Positions 34,693 to 43,541 of a DNA stretch of 64,000 bases are shown one piece after another. Source of the stretch: an uncultured Blautia sp. (lineage in GTDB: Bacteria > Bacillota > Clostridia > Lachnospirales > Lachnospiraceae); the NCBI GenBank assembly GCA_934394545.1, contig CAKRRG010000002.1, forward strand, positions 1-64,000, written 5' to 3'. The notes beneath the pieces are model-generated. The model was given only the letters and a program-made list of their open reading frames with translations. It did no database searches and was not told where the DNA came from. The position numbers and the translations under genes are program-made. How positions within the stretch are numbered: the stretch's first letter is position 1; each line of letters starts with the position of its first letter.

Positions 34693-37035
34693 ATGAAGAA
34701 ACATATAATGCAAAGGGTGGTTTTTGCCATGGCATCATTGAGTATAATGCTGTCAGGAAATTTTGTGTCTGTTTCAGCGGATGAAATGAATTCTGATGAA
34801 TTTATATCTGAGGAAGTATTTCAAAAAGAAACAGAAGAGGAAGGTGGATTTTTTTCAGGTGAAGAAGTAGAAATTTGGGAAAGTGAAGAGACTTCTGCTG
34901 TATGTTCGGCAGAGGGTGTTCCGATTGAGGAGTGCAAAGAAAGGGTTTGCAGCGGTTGGAATTTTGACAGAGAAACAGGAGCTTGGTATCGTCTGGATAT
35001 TCCAATGTCAGGAATATTTAGAATTGGTTCTGCTACGGTGGAAATTTTTACATTAGGTAGTAATGGAGAGTATGAAAAAATTCCTATGCTTTATGAAAAA
35101 CCTCAAATGTGGGCAGAATATAGGCTGGAATTGGGGAATGAGTATTATCTTCATGTCACTGGCAGCTTTTATGAAGAAACAGAAAATGGCCAGCGTATTG
35201 AAAAAAATACAGGAGATTTGGTTATATCGGAGAAATATGAAGTTATTTCTATATCTGTAAATATGAAAGATACAAAGATTTCAGAAAAAATCGAGAGCTC
35301 ATATTTAAAAAATACAGAATTTATATTTCGATTCTATTTTGGAGATGTGCCACCGGTAGCCTGTAATGAAAATAGTGGAACTTTTATAGATATGTATGAG
35401 GATAGTTATACTTATTGCTGGCAGAATGTATCAGATCCTACAGGAAAGCGCTACAAAGCAGGGAGCAGCCTGGAACCAGGTACTTATAGATTGATCGTTA
35501 CTGGTAAAACAGGTGACATTCCATTGGATAAGGATTATACGATTGAGGTAACTGCTCTTGATACGCCTGCAATGAATGTGGGACTGAATAAGAAAGTTCA
35601 GACACCAAAAGAAAAATTTGCCTGGTATTCTTTTATTCCGTCTCAGACCGGTGATTATGCATGGTTTAGAATTAGTAATATAAAAGTACTCAAAGCAGAT
35701 CCTGATGGACCAAAAGAAGTGGAATGTCGACCCGGAGGTCATAAATCGATGTATCGCCTGGAAAAGGATTGCATTTATTATGTGGGATTTAAGGGTGCTA
35801 TCTATACAGGGACGGATGCCTCAGATGAGGTAAAACATTATGAATTCGATATTAATCTTTATAAATGTGATAATGTTATTAATGCTACTATTTTGGAAAA
35901 AAATCTTATAAAGAAAGTATACGTGGAAGGAGCCGCATATATTCAGCAAGAAACGGGAGATATACTGGTTACTTATGCTGATGGACATAAAGAAATCGTA
36001 AAATACAAAGAAATTGAGGGGCGGGAGGATTCCAGTGGAAATGAATTCAGTTTATATTTTAAGGATTCTGCTGGAAAAATATATATTCATCATAGCTATT
36101 TAAAAAAAGGAGAGTATACAGCCGTTGTCAGCTGTAATGGTTATGTGGTAGACACTATTAATGCACCTACTTTCCAAATACTTCCCGTAAAGGAAGTCAG
36201 TCAGGGTAAATTGAAGGAAGGTGTGAATAAAAATATTGAAAGCAAGGGTAACTGGTATACTTTTAGTCCTAAAAAAAGTGGAAAATATGGATTTTATTTA
36301 GATCAGGAACCGGATCTCTATACATTGAAAGAGAATGGAAAGCTGCATTGGGTGAGTAAAAGAATTTCTTATTCCGATGATAGAAGAATTACCAAGTATC
36401 CTTTAAAAAAAGGTGTTACATATTATGTGGAATTTCATAATGGCGGATTTTTTCAAGGCGTTGATGCCAAGGGAGACGCAATTTTTGCTGATAAGGGAAA
36501 TGTAACAATTAAGATAAAGGATGATTGCAAAAAAAGTCATACCTTTAATCCCTGTTACGACAAAATTATAAAGAAAGCAACCTGTAATAAAGAAGGTTCC
36601 AAGAAGAGTTTCTGTGTGGATTGCGGAAAAACATTTACTACGTCTATTCCGGCAACCAAGAAACATAAACCAGGAGCTTGGGAAGTGTCGAAAGCGGCTA
36701 CTGTTACCAGTACTGGTAAAAAGGTACGGAAATGTGTAACATGTGGCAAGGAACTTGATACGAAAAAGATACCGAAGCTTTCTTCCAGGAAAATAAAAAC
36801 TAAAAAAATTACTGGCTTAAAAGATAAGGTAACCGTGAAAAAGAATTCTAAATTAACATTGAAGCCAGTTCTGATACCTGAAGAATCTCAACAAAAGATT
36901 ACGTACAGTTCTTCTGATGAAAAAATAGCAACAGTTAATAAAAAAGGTGTAATTACTGGCAAAAAGAAGGGTACTGTAGAGATTACTGTGACGTCGGGAA
37001 AGGCTATAAAAAAAGTGAAGGTAAAAGTGAAGTAA
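34693..37035 (+). CDS. Secreted protein with Cys-pair repeats and a C-terminal Big-2 (Ig-like) domain
   Basis: 780 residues. Signal peptide at 1-29 (FAMASLSIMLSGNFVSVSADE). The middle holds at least three weakly repeated beta domains opening with patterns like GVNKNIESKGNWYTFSP and GLNKKVQTPKEKFAWYSFIP, similar to pre-peptidase-type beta domains. Near residues 620-700 come two short repeats each with a CxxCGK pair (FCVDCGK, KCVTCGK), a module common in Lachnospiraceae surface proteins. The last 80 residues form a Big-2 domain (ITYSSSDEKIATVNKKGVITGKKKGTVEITV). No sorting signal or C-terminal anchor. Role unknown; adhesion or glycan binding is a guess. It has its own strong promoter. Confidence 0.75.
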   Translation: MKKHIMQRVVFAMASLSIMLSGNFVSVSADEMNSDEFISEEVFQKETEEEGGFFSGEEVEIWESEETSAVCSAEGVPIEECKERVCSGWNFDRETGAWYRLDIPMSGIFRIGSATVEIFTLGSNGEYEKIPMLYEKPQMWAEYRLELGNEYYLHVTGSFYEETENGQRIEKNTGDLVISEKYEVISISVNMKDTKISEKIESSYLKNTEFIFRFYFGDVPPVACNENSGTFIDMYEDSYTYCWQNVSDPTGKRYKAGSSLEPGTYRLIVTGKTGDIPLDKDYTIEVTALDTPAMNVGLNKKVQTPKEKFAWYSFIPSQTGDYAWFRISNIKVLKADPDGPKEVECRPGGHKSMYRLEKDCIYYVGFKGAIYTGTDASDEVKHYEFDINLYKCDNVINATILEKNLIKKVYVEGAAYIQQETGDILVTYADGHKEIVKYKEIEGREDSSGNEFSLYFKDSAGKIYIHHSYLKKGEYTAVVSCNGYVVDTINAPTFQILPVKEVSQGKLKEGVNKNIESKGNWYTFSPKKSGKYGFYLDQEPDLYTLKENGKLHWVSKRISYSDDRRITKYPLKKGVTYYVEFHNGGFFQGVDAKGDAIFADKGNVTIKIKDDCKKSHTFNPCYDKIIKKATCNKEGSKKSFCVDCGKTFTTSIPATKKHKPGAWEVSKAATVTSTGKKVRKCVTCGKELDTKKIPKLSSRKIKTKKITGLKDKVTVKKNSKLTLKPVLIPEESQQKITYSSSDEKIATVNKKGVITGKKKGTVEITVTSGKAIKKVKVKVK

Positions 37036-37110
37036 CTTAGAGTTGTATAATTATTTGCAGAAGATTTTCTAAAGGAAAATGCCGCTCGCGGCGCGCTTTT
37101 TGTACAATAT

Positions 37111-37170
37111 ACGTGTGATTTTTTGCAGGTTGCGTTTTGAATAGCGCAGCCTGCTTTTTATTGGTAGAAT
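37111..37170 (+). promoter_or_regulatory. Relic promoter region, copy of the GH2 gene 2 regulatory region
   Basis: ACGTGTGATTTT (37111) and GCGTTTTGAATA (37132) have a 21-bp period, GCAG recurs at 37125 and 37146, and TGG-TAGAAT (-10 at 37165-37170) follows. The order matches 26128-26188 nearly base for base in parts, with one base lost in the spacer. Confidence 0.6.
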
Positions 37171-37197
37171 ACGGATAGAAAATTTCAGGAGGAAATC

Positions 37198-37311
37198 ATG
37201 AAGCAGTTATTTAACGAAAACTGGGTATGCTACAGAACAGGAGAGAAAGAAAAGGCATTTGCAGTAACTCTTCCGCGTTTGGAAATGCGGAGACAGAAAT
37301 TGAAATTTTAG
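37198..37311 (+). pseudogene. Internally deleted GH2 gene relic
   Basis: The first 78 bases match the start of the GH2 gene at 26250 (MKQLFNENWVCYRTGEKEK against MKQSFNENW). The following bases match its very end (28636-28676: GGAAATG, AGACAGA, TTGAAAT, TAGATTGATTT). About 2.3 kb of the middle is missing and the join shifts the frame, leaving a 37-codon reading frame with an intact CAGGAGG site. The upstream flank, back to a CAGAAGATTTTCT shared with the end of the esterase gene (26059), is also duplicated. Between 37035 and 37467 there is nothing else except a terminator. Confidence 0.85.
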
Positions 37312-37348
37312 ATTGATTTAACTAGGAGCTGTGTTTGGATGTAAATAG

Positions 37349-37399
37349 AAAAAGAGTGCCGCTTGTTCATTTATGTAATGATCTTGCGACACCCTTTTT
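37349..37399. terminator. Bidirectional terminator
   Basis: AAAAAGAGTGCCGC pairs with GCGACACCCTTTTT (two mismatches). It is flanked by A and T runs, so it can end the minus-strand GH106-like transcript and anything from the relic side. Confidence 0.6.
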
Positions 37400-37466
37400 A
37401 TTATACCTATTCATGAATTTATATAAGGCTCATTCGTAACCGCCTTCCATGACTTTCATGATAAAT

Positions 37467-40400
37467 TTATACAGCTTCATCCACGAACGGAATCACCTTT
37501 GCCTGTGCCGGGCCATAAGAACGGATTGCTACGGATTTGCCCCACCAAGTTCCCTTGCTAAAGCCTTCGCCTTCACCAAAGGACTGTGGTGTGATAATGC
37601 CATCTGCGAGAGCAACATTTGTCAGATCGGAACTGTATTCGATTTCGATAGTATTTTCTCCATCTTTCAGATATGGAGTTGCATCGAAAATCGGATTCAT
37701 CAGGTTAATACCGCCGGTGTATTCCTCTTTGCCATCCAGGAGAATAGTTCCACCTTTTCCGTCGCTGATCTCAACATCAAGACCTTTTTTAGCCTTGGTT
37801 GGATTGGTGGAGATATCACCACCGACTTTTTCACCATTGATCCATACTTTCATGCTCTGGTCAATAGAACCAAAATCGATATAAGCGCCGGTTGCAGCAG
37901 AAGCATCCCAGTTGAAGGTGGCTTTGTAATGACCAAGACCGGATACCGTATCGCCTACTTCCTCAATCTGATCCCAGGTCTTCAGAGTATCCAGTGTTGT
38001 GTGAATCTCAGTTACCTCAGTGGAAGTCTTGCGGTTGGTGGTTTCAAGACCATCAATGGTTTCCGTACGTACCAGATCACCAGCAAAGTTACCATCAGCA
38101 TCTCTTGTTCCGTTCCAGGAATCTACGGTCAGATCCCAGTCTGTAATATCGTATTCTTCTGGTACAGTAAGTTCACTTGTTTTTGTTTCGCCATTGGAAA
38201 GAGTGGTTGTGTAAGTTCCGCTCTTTGTAGCACGGATATTCATTCCATCCGCTGTTGTGTATGCGGAATCTGCATCTGTCTCAATGATGGAGGGATTTTC
38301 TTCCTCTACTTTTTCAAATGCGAAAAGTGCAATGTTAGAGTAGTCAAGATCAACTGGGATCACAGTCTGACCATCTTCATAATAGTATTCTGCCAGTTCG
38401 GTAGCTTCTCCTGTCCATGCATCCAGACTGTAAGGGACATAAGTACCTTCCATTTTGATTTCTGTCTGGATATTGGTGCCATGGTCGTTTTCCGGAATGC
38501 CTTCTTTTTTACTGTGTTCGTGGTAAGTTCCATCGCAGTAATTGTAAACATACAAGTAACGGTTTCCGTCTTCATCTTCGCGGGTATTGGTGAGAAGCTG
38601 TAAGTTCGGCTCTACGAATTCTGCATATGGACGGATGCCTAATTCATCGTGAAGTTTGGTATATACCTCATCAAAAAGGTTTCCGGTAGCATCTTCGTCA
38701 ATCTGTACTTCATTGTCCAGAATGTTGGCGGTTCTTACGTTTGGAAGACCTTTCAGTTCATCCATAACGGCTTTCAGTTCCTCATCTTTTCCATCGTTAA
38801 ACGGAGTTTCCGATGCAGTTTCAGAACCTACGATCACAACCGGGAGACCTTCTTTGGCAAATTCCAGGATCTTTGCGGCACCGTCATAATCCAGCATTTT
38901 CTGGAAGATCACAAGGGATCTGTATCCAGCGCCTTCCAGGGTACCGGTTTCTTTGTCATAATAAACATCTTCGTTAAACAGGAAATCCGGGCTGAAATAA
39001 TCGTAAGTATAGCCATTATCCTGCAATTCAGTGGAACGGTAGATAACACCCTGGTGAGCCAGTTTCCAGTTCATACTGTTTTCTGTGAAACTTCCGTCTT
39101 CACCGCTGGCTTTCATACCCTGTGTCCAGCTGTTATATACAAATCCTACGTCTGTTCTGGATTTTCCTTCCCGTAAGAATTCCTGAACACGGCCGATGTG
39201 CGCATTAAATTCATCGTAATCTCTGGAAGCCGGTTCACGGGAGCCCCAGCGGTTGAACATGGTCGCACCGTTAAATCCTGCCATATAGCCAGGCCAGTCA
39301 TAATTTCCGTAACCATAGCCTGATGTCCAGATGTGCCATATAACTCTCTGGAAACCAACTGCATACTGTACGTAAATGTCATCTAACAGTTCTTGCCAGG
39401 AGGTTCCATAAACAGCAGAGGTTCCACCGGTTTCTGTGGAGAGGACTTTGTTCAGCAGTTTTGCACCTGCTGTATGAAGTCTTAAGATATCTGGCTGATT
39501 GTACTGATTGAGGTTTTCTGCTTCCGGATAGTCTACATACTGAGAAGGCTCGGTGATCTCAAAAGCTTTACCATAAGAAATCTGAGCTCTGGTTGTGATT
39601 CCATAGGAATTCAGCCATTCTTTTAACGGAACCAGCATGTTTTCTTCATAAAGCTGCGTCATGACATCCTGCCAGTCCTGAATAATCTTCTTACGGAGAT
39701 CGCCATCTGTCATATCATAGGTTCCCACACACTGTGTATGCATGTTACCAGCAAAATCAAATCCGTTTCCTACACCCTGGATGAGAACGAAATATGGACG
39801 GATGTCATAGCCTTTGCGCTTCTGGAATTCTTCAACGACATCTTCGGTCCACCATGTGATACCTTCTTTTTCGTTGCCGTATTTGATCTCAAGTGAGTCC
39901 ATGAACAGCTGAACATCGCCGCTTTTGATCTTTTCATTTAATTCTGGATCGTTGAGATAGTGTTCGGTCCAGAATTTTTTTAGAGCTTCCACACCATCTT
40001 TTGAGAAATAGTTGGTGGTATAGCAAGGTTCTGCAGCTGGTTCAGATGTTTCGTAAGATCCCTGTGAATAGATCGGGTAGATCATGTACTTTTTGCCCTC
40101 GCCAGGTACTTCCCAGTTGATGGTGTAATTAGTTTCGCCATCGCCTTTTACCACTTTGTCTTCTGCCATTAGGTCGATGATCTCTGTGTCAGAATTGATC
40201 TTTCCATCATCGGTTAATTCGTAGGCATAGACAAATCGGAGTTTGGTATTATCGCGTGTGCAGTCAACAAATTCTCCTTCTGTAGCGCCCCATGGAATGG
40301 AAATAGTTCCCGGTGTGCCGATTGGAGTATTTTCAAGTTTCTGACCGCTTTCGCAGTAGATTGGTTCGTAGCTGGAAGCGATGATCTGCATGGCAGCAGA

Positions 40401-40835
40401 ACTGGTCGGGTCAAGTTCACTTACCGGAACATTGGAAGAAGCCCAGTTGGTACCGGAAGTAAGGTAAACGCCCATTCCCAGATCCAGCAATTTGTTCATC
40501 ATTAATTTCCATTTGTGACTCCACATTTCAGAACCATATGCGTAATCTTCATCCGGAGCGACGCCATCGTTCTGCATACATAATTCTACACCTCTGAAAC
40601 CGGAATCATACAGGGTCTGAATTTCCTCTAATAATGTTTCATCTGTTGCAGATGCGCTTCCGAGCCACCATCTTACATCAGAAGAGTAGACGCGGTCCGG
40701 ATCTTTGTATCTGCTTTCCAGAAGATTGGCAAAATCACTTTTGGCAGTTGTTTCTGCCTGTGCACTGACCGGAATTGGTGCAATCATGGTCAGTGCCAAA
40801 AAGGTTGCAAGTATAGCTGTGTTTCTCTTTTTCAT
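37467..40835 (-). CDS. Secreted GH106-like alpha-L-rhamnosidase
   Basis: 1122 residues. Signal peptide at 1-27 (ATFLALTMIAPIPVSAQAE). The catalytic part opens with VRWWLGSASATDETLLEEI and GFRGVELCMQ, the pattern of GH106 enzymes (WWWPGG...GGVE), and continues with further Tyr/Trp-rich blocks (GITTRAQISYGKAFE, WHIWTSGYGYGNYDWPGY). The C-terminal 200 residues form a jelly-roll-like beta domain. GH106 members remove alpha-L-rhamnose, for example from rhamnogalacturonan. Assignment to GH106 rests on motif resemblance. No anchor is seen at the C-terminus. GAAAGGAG precedes the ATG. Transcribed convergently with the Ig-like gene, downstream of the YesN/YesM genes on the same strand. Confidence 0.7.
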   Translation of the reverse strand: MKKRNTAILATFLALTMIAPIPVSAQAETTAKSDFANLLESRYKDPDRVYSSDVRWWLGSASATDETLLEEIQTLYDSGFRGVELCMQNDGVAPDEDYAYGSEMWSHKWKLMMNKLLDLGMGVYLTSGTNWASSNVPVSELDPTSSAAMQIIASSYEPIYCESGQKLENTPIGTPGTISIPWGATEGEFVDCTRDNTKLRFVYAYELTDDGKINSDTEIIDLMAEDKVVKGDGETNYTINWEVPGEGKKYMIYPIYSQGSYETSEPAAEPCYTTNYFSKDGVEALKKFWTEHYLNDPELNEKIKSGDVQLFMDSLEIKYGNEKEGITWWTEDVVEEFQKRKGYDIRPYFVLIQGVGNGFDFAGNMHTQCVGTYDMTDGDLRKKIIQDWQDVMTQLYEENMLVPLKEWLNSYGITTRAQISYGKAFEITEPSQYVDYPEAENLNQYNQPDILRLHTAGAKLLNKVLSTETGGTSAVYGTSWQELLDDIYVQYAVGFQRVIWHIWTSGYGYGNYDWPGYMAGFNGATMFNRWGSREPASRDYDEFNAHIGRVQEFLREGKSRTDVGFVYNSWTQGMKASGEDGSFTENSMNWKLAHQGVIYRSTELQDNGYTYDYFSPDFLFNEDVYYDKETGTLEGAGYRSLVIFQKMLDYDGAAKILEFAKEGLPVVIVGSETASETPFNDGKDEELKAVMDELKGLPNVRTANILDNEVQIDEDATGNLFDEVYTKLHDELGIRPYAEFVEPNLQLLTNTREDEDGNRYLYVYNYCDGTYHEHSKKEGIPENDHGTNIQTEIKMEGTYVPYSLDAWTGEATELAEYYYEDGQTVIPVDLDYSNIALFAFEKVEEENPSIIETDADSAYTTADGMNIRATKSGTYTTTLSNGETKTSELTVPEEYDITDWDLTVDSWNGTRDADGNFAGDLVRTETIDGLETTNRKTSTEVTEIHTTLDTLKTWDQIEEVGDTVSGLGHYKATFNWDASAATGAYIDFGSIDQSMKVWINGEKVGGDISTNPTKAKKGLDVEISDGKGGTILLDGKEEYTGGINLMNPIFDATPYLKDGENTIEIEYSSDLTNVALADGIITPQSFGEGEGFSKGTWWGKSVAIRSYGPAQAKVIPFVDEAV

Positions 40836-40884
40836 AAGTTCTCCTTTCAGATCGTTTTTTCTTCGTTTGTTTCCTGCTAAGTGT

Positions 40885-40946
40885 ATTATAGATAAAAATA
40901 CACAGAAAAAATATAAGAAATACGAACTGAAATGTTATATTTAAGA
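40885..40946 (-). promoter_or_regulatory. Promoter of the GH106-like gene
   Basis: On the minus strand a -10 TATAAT (plus 40885-40890) is preceded by TTCGTATTTC, whose CG (plus 40923-40924) lies 34 bp upstream of -10, where the other glycosidase promoters have their second half-site. The first half-site 21 bp further up is poor. No -35 consensus. Nothing else is recognised between 40836 and 41015. Confidence 0.4.
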
Positions 40947-41015
40947 CATGATTTCCTTTGAAAACATAATGAGATTGTGCAAAATATACAAATAAAAAAT
41001 GTGCTGGAAGTATTT

Positions 41016-41771
41016 TTATTTGGACGTATCTGCGCGGAAAGCTACTGGGCTCATTCCTGTTTCCTGCTTGAAAATCTTCGAAAAATAAGAGGCGGAATTA
41101 AATCCGGTCATACCTGCGATTTCCTGAATGCTTTTTCCAGTTGCCTGCAGGAGCATTTTGGCCAGGGAGATCCGGCAGTCCAGTACATATTCACTGAAGG
41201 AGAGTCCGGTTTCTTTTTTTAGAAGTTTGGAGAGATAATCCGGATTGAGGTAGACAAGGTCTGCCACTTCTTTTCTGGAAATTTCTTCACTAATGTGTTC
41301 TGCAATATATTTTTTCGCTTTTTTTAGGACCACTACGCTGTCATCTGCTGCCGAAGGATCCAGAAGAGTCTGAACGATCATCTGATTTTTTCGGCGGTTT
41401 TTCGCCTCTTCCATAGCAGAAATAATGGCTTCTTCCATTTCTTCAATGGGAGTTGGTTTCAGCAGATAAAGAAAGGCTTTTTGCTTTACGGCTTCTTTGG
41501 CATAGGAAAAATCGGCGTGGCTGGTGAGAAATATACACACCGGATCTTTGTGTGTCCCGTTGATCCATTTCAGCAGGTCTATGCCAGAATCGCCTGGCAT
41601 TTCAATGTCTGTGATCAGTACATCGATGTGTTGATTTCCGATGATCTCTTTTGCCCGTCGAGCTGACATGGCGGTGTAGACTTCTCTGACACCGCATTTT
41701 TCCCAGTTGATGTATTGTTTGACTCCTTCAATTGTGATGTAATCGTCATCGACGATCAAAATACTTCCCAT
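41016..41771 (-). CDS. YesN-type response regulator with AraC DNA-binding domain
   Basis: 251 residues. Receiver domain 1-120 (VDDD at 7-10, phosphoacceptor in VLITDIEMPG, Asp55; LKPTP with the conserved Lys). AraC-type double helix-turn-helix at 145-248 (ISRKEVADLVYLNPDYLSKL and IQEIAGMTGFNSASYFSKIF). Such regulators activate carbohydrate genes by binding two half-sites about 21 bp apart next to -35. It is shorter than many YesN proteins. Encoded 36 bp after the YesM kinase and after the tethered binding protein; all three would form one signalling pathway. Likely activator of the surrounding glycosidase genes. Confidence 0.9.
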   Translation of the reverse strand: MGSILIVDDDYITIEGVKQYINWEKCGVREVYTAMSARRAKEIIGNQHIDVLITDIEMPGDSGIDLLKWINGTHKDPVCIFLTSHADFSYAKEAVKQKAFLYLLKPTPIEEMEEAIISAMEEAKNRRKNQMIVQTLLDPSAADDSVVVLKKAKKYIAEHISEEISRKEVADLVYLNPDYLSKLLKKETGLSFSEYVLDCRISLAKMLLQATGKSIQEIAGMTGFNSASYFSKIFKQETGMSPVAFRADTSK

Positions 41772-41790
41772 AATTTCCTCCTGTTGTTCT

Positions 41791-41816
41791 GAAGCATGTT
41801 TGAAGAATCATTCATG
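41791..41816 (+). repeat. Short copy of the dispersed repeat at the kinase stop
   Basis: AGCATGTTTGAAGAATCATT overlaps the last codons of the YesM gene and resembles the element starts at 11726, 34511 and 61613. Confidence 0.3.
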
Positions 41817-43541
41817 TGTTGGAATTTGTAATTCCACCTGTGCTCCATGTGGCGTGGAATTCGCAAACCAGATATTTCCTTTTCCTTTATAGAACAGATC
41901 AAGTCTTGCTTTTACATTGGCAATCCCGATTCCAGAAAGTCCGTTCATCGGAAGTGGCGCCGGATCGTTCAGGTGCCTTAGGATTTCGTCTGAAAAGCCG
42001 TTTCCGGAATCTTCGATAGATATGGAGAAGTGTTCCGGTTTATCTGGAATATGGGCTATTTTTATGGCTATATGATTGTTATCAGCTTCCGGATCCATGG
42101 CATATTTCATGGAATTTTCTACAAAGGTCTGGATCATAAGAGGATAGAGAAGATATTGGTTCATGGAATCGTCCTCCACTTCGCAGGAAAAGGTGATCCG
42201 ATTGTGGTAGCGCAAAGTCTGGATGGTTATATAGTTTTTTACATGTTCCAGTTCCTGTAAAAGGGTGACCGGCTGATCAGCAGGACGGGTCAGGTAGCGC
42301 ATGTAATTGGCCATGCAAAGGTCTAGTTTCTGGATCAGTTCGTACTGTTTTCCCTGTGCCAGTATGTAGATAATGTTCAGGCAGTTCAGGAAAAAGTGGG
42401 ATTTGATCTGGCTTTGGAGAAACTGACGTTTGGTCTGTTCTTCCTGGATCTGTCGTTCGTAGTTATCCAGCTTCAGGGCGACAATGCTCTTTTGCATTTC
42501 ATTGAAAGTGCTGTAAACCGACTCAAATTCCTCCAGATGGCTTCCAAGTTCGATTTCTGTTTCCAGATTCCCTTCTTTTACCGTTTCCATATGTGCAGAG
42601 AGATAGTGGAGCGGTTCATATACGAAGCGTTTGGCACAGAGGATACAAAGAAGGAGAAGAAGCAGGTTGGTGATGATGGCGGCAGCAAGAACCGGATGGA
42701 TGGCCCCCATTTCTTTCAGAATTTCATCTTCTGGCAAAAGAGCGGCTAATACGTAATCTTCCTGATTGATTCTGGTAACGACTTTTATATATTTTTTTCC
42801 TGCGATTTTGGAAATGGCTCCATTGTCTGTCTGTAAAAATGTGCCGGAAAAGGAGAAAATACTTTGGCTTTCCAGAATCGTTCCATCCGGACTGCAGATA
42901 TAAAGTCCGCTTTGGAAATCTGGATTTAACAGTTCAAAATTTTCCAGAATGGATTGCGCACGGATCCAGATGCCATACCAGCCGTAAATTCCTTTTTCCA
43001 GATATAAAAGATATTCTTTTTCATCCACATGCCAGAAAGACCAGTATCCAGAAGTTGCAGAAGGATCACAGCTTTCAATCTGTTCTCTCAGCTGCAGTTC
43101 CTGCTCATAACTGGTGTATTTCGAACTGACGGAAAAATAAGGAAGTTGCTTGGCATTCGGACGATAGACGAAGATACCGTCCAGTATGGTATTCAGATCC
43201 AGGATTTTCTGCATATAGTTTTTCATATGTAATCTCTGGAAGTATTGTTGTTCTTCCGGTTTCTGGTAAGGAAGAAAGGACAAAAGACCTGTGTCATTGG
43301 CAAGGATGCGAAGATCTTTTTGAGCAAAATCCATCTGGTCTTCTAATTGGCTGGAATAATATTCCAGAAGTGTTTCGCTGTTTTTTACTGCTTCCTGAGA
43401 CAGACTGTTGTGAGTGATACGGATCACGACGAACATAACTGCTGTTTCAGCCAGGAGAATCACAAAAAAAAGCAGAAGCAGCAATTGTTTCAGACTTTTT
43501 CGGAAAGGAGGAATATGTAAAAAAACGGTTTGTTCATTCAT
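41808..43541 (-). CDS. YesM-type sensor histidine kinase
   Basis: 577 residues. Membrane helices at about 19-42 and 284-302 enclose an extracellular sensor region of 240 residues. A HAMP-like linker follows (FVYEPLHYLSAHMETVKEGN), then the His-kinase domain with phosphoacceptor in KSHFFLN (His382) and an ATPase domain (NSMKYAMDP, GNGFSDE, GIGIANVKARLDL). It pairs with the YesN regulator downstream. The start overlaps the stop of the binding-protein gene by 4 bp, and AAAGGAGAAG lies in front, so synthesis is coupled. Confidence 0.92.
   Translation of the reverse strand: MNEQTVFLHIPPFRKSLKQLLLLLFFVILLAETAVMFVVIRITHNSLSQEAVKNSETLLEYYSSQLEDQMDFAQKDLRILANDTGLLSFLPYQKPEEQQYFQRLHMKNYMQKILDLNTILDGIFVYRPNAKQLPYFSVSSKYTSYEQELQLREQIESCDPSATSGYWSFWHVDEKEYLLYLEKGIYGWYGIWIRAQSILENFELLNPDFQSGLYICSPDGTILESQSIFSFSGTFLQTDNGAISKIAGKKYIKVVTRINQEDYVLAALLPEDEILKEMGAIHPVLAAAIITNLLLLLLCILCAKRFVYEPLHYLSAHMETVKEGNLETEIELGSHLEEFESVYSTFNEMQKSIVALKLDNYERQIQEEQTKRQFLQSQIKSHFFLNCLNIIYILAQGKQYELIQKLDLCMANYMRYLTRPADQPVTLLQELEHVKNYITIQTLRYHNRITFSCEVEDDSMNQYLLYPLMIQTFVENSMKYAMDPEADNNHIAIKIAHIPDKPEHFSISIEDSGNGFSDEILRHLNDPAPLPMNGLSGIGIANVKARLDLFYKGKGNIWFANSTPHGAQVELQIPTHE

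Noticed and set aside
37449-38603. Plus-strand open frame (384 codons) opposite the GH106-like gene
   Set aside because: Composition is that of an antisense shadow (Phe/Ser/Cys-rich), and it covers conserved sequence of the minus-strand enzyme.
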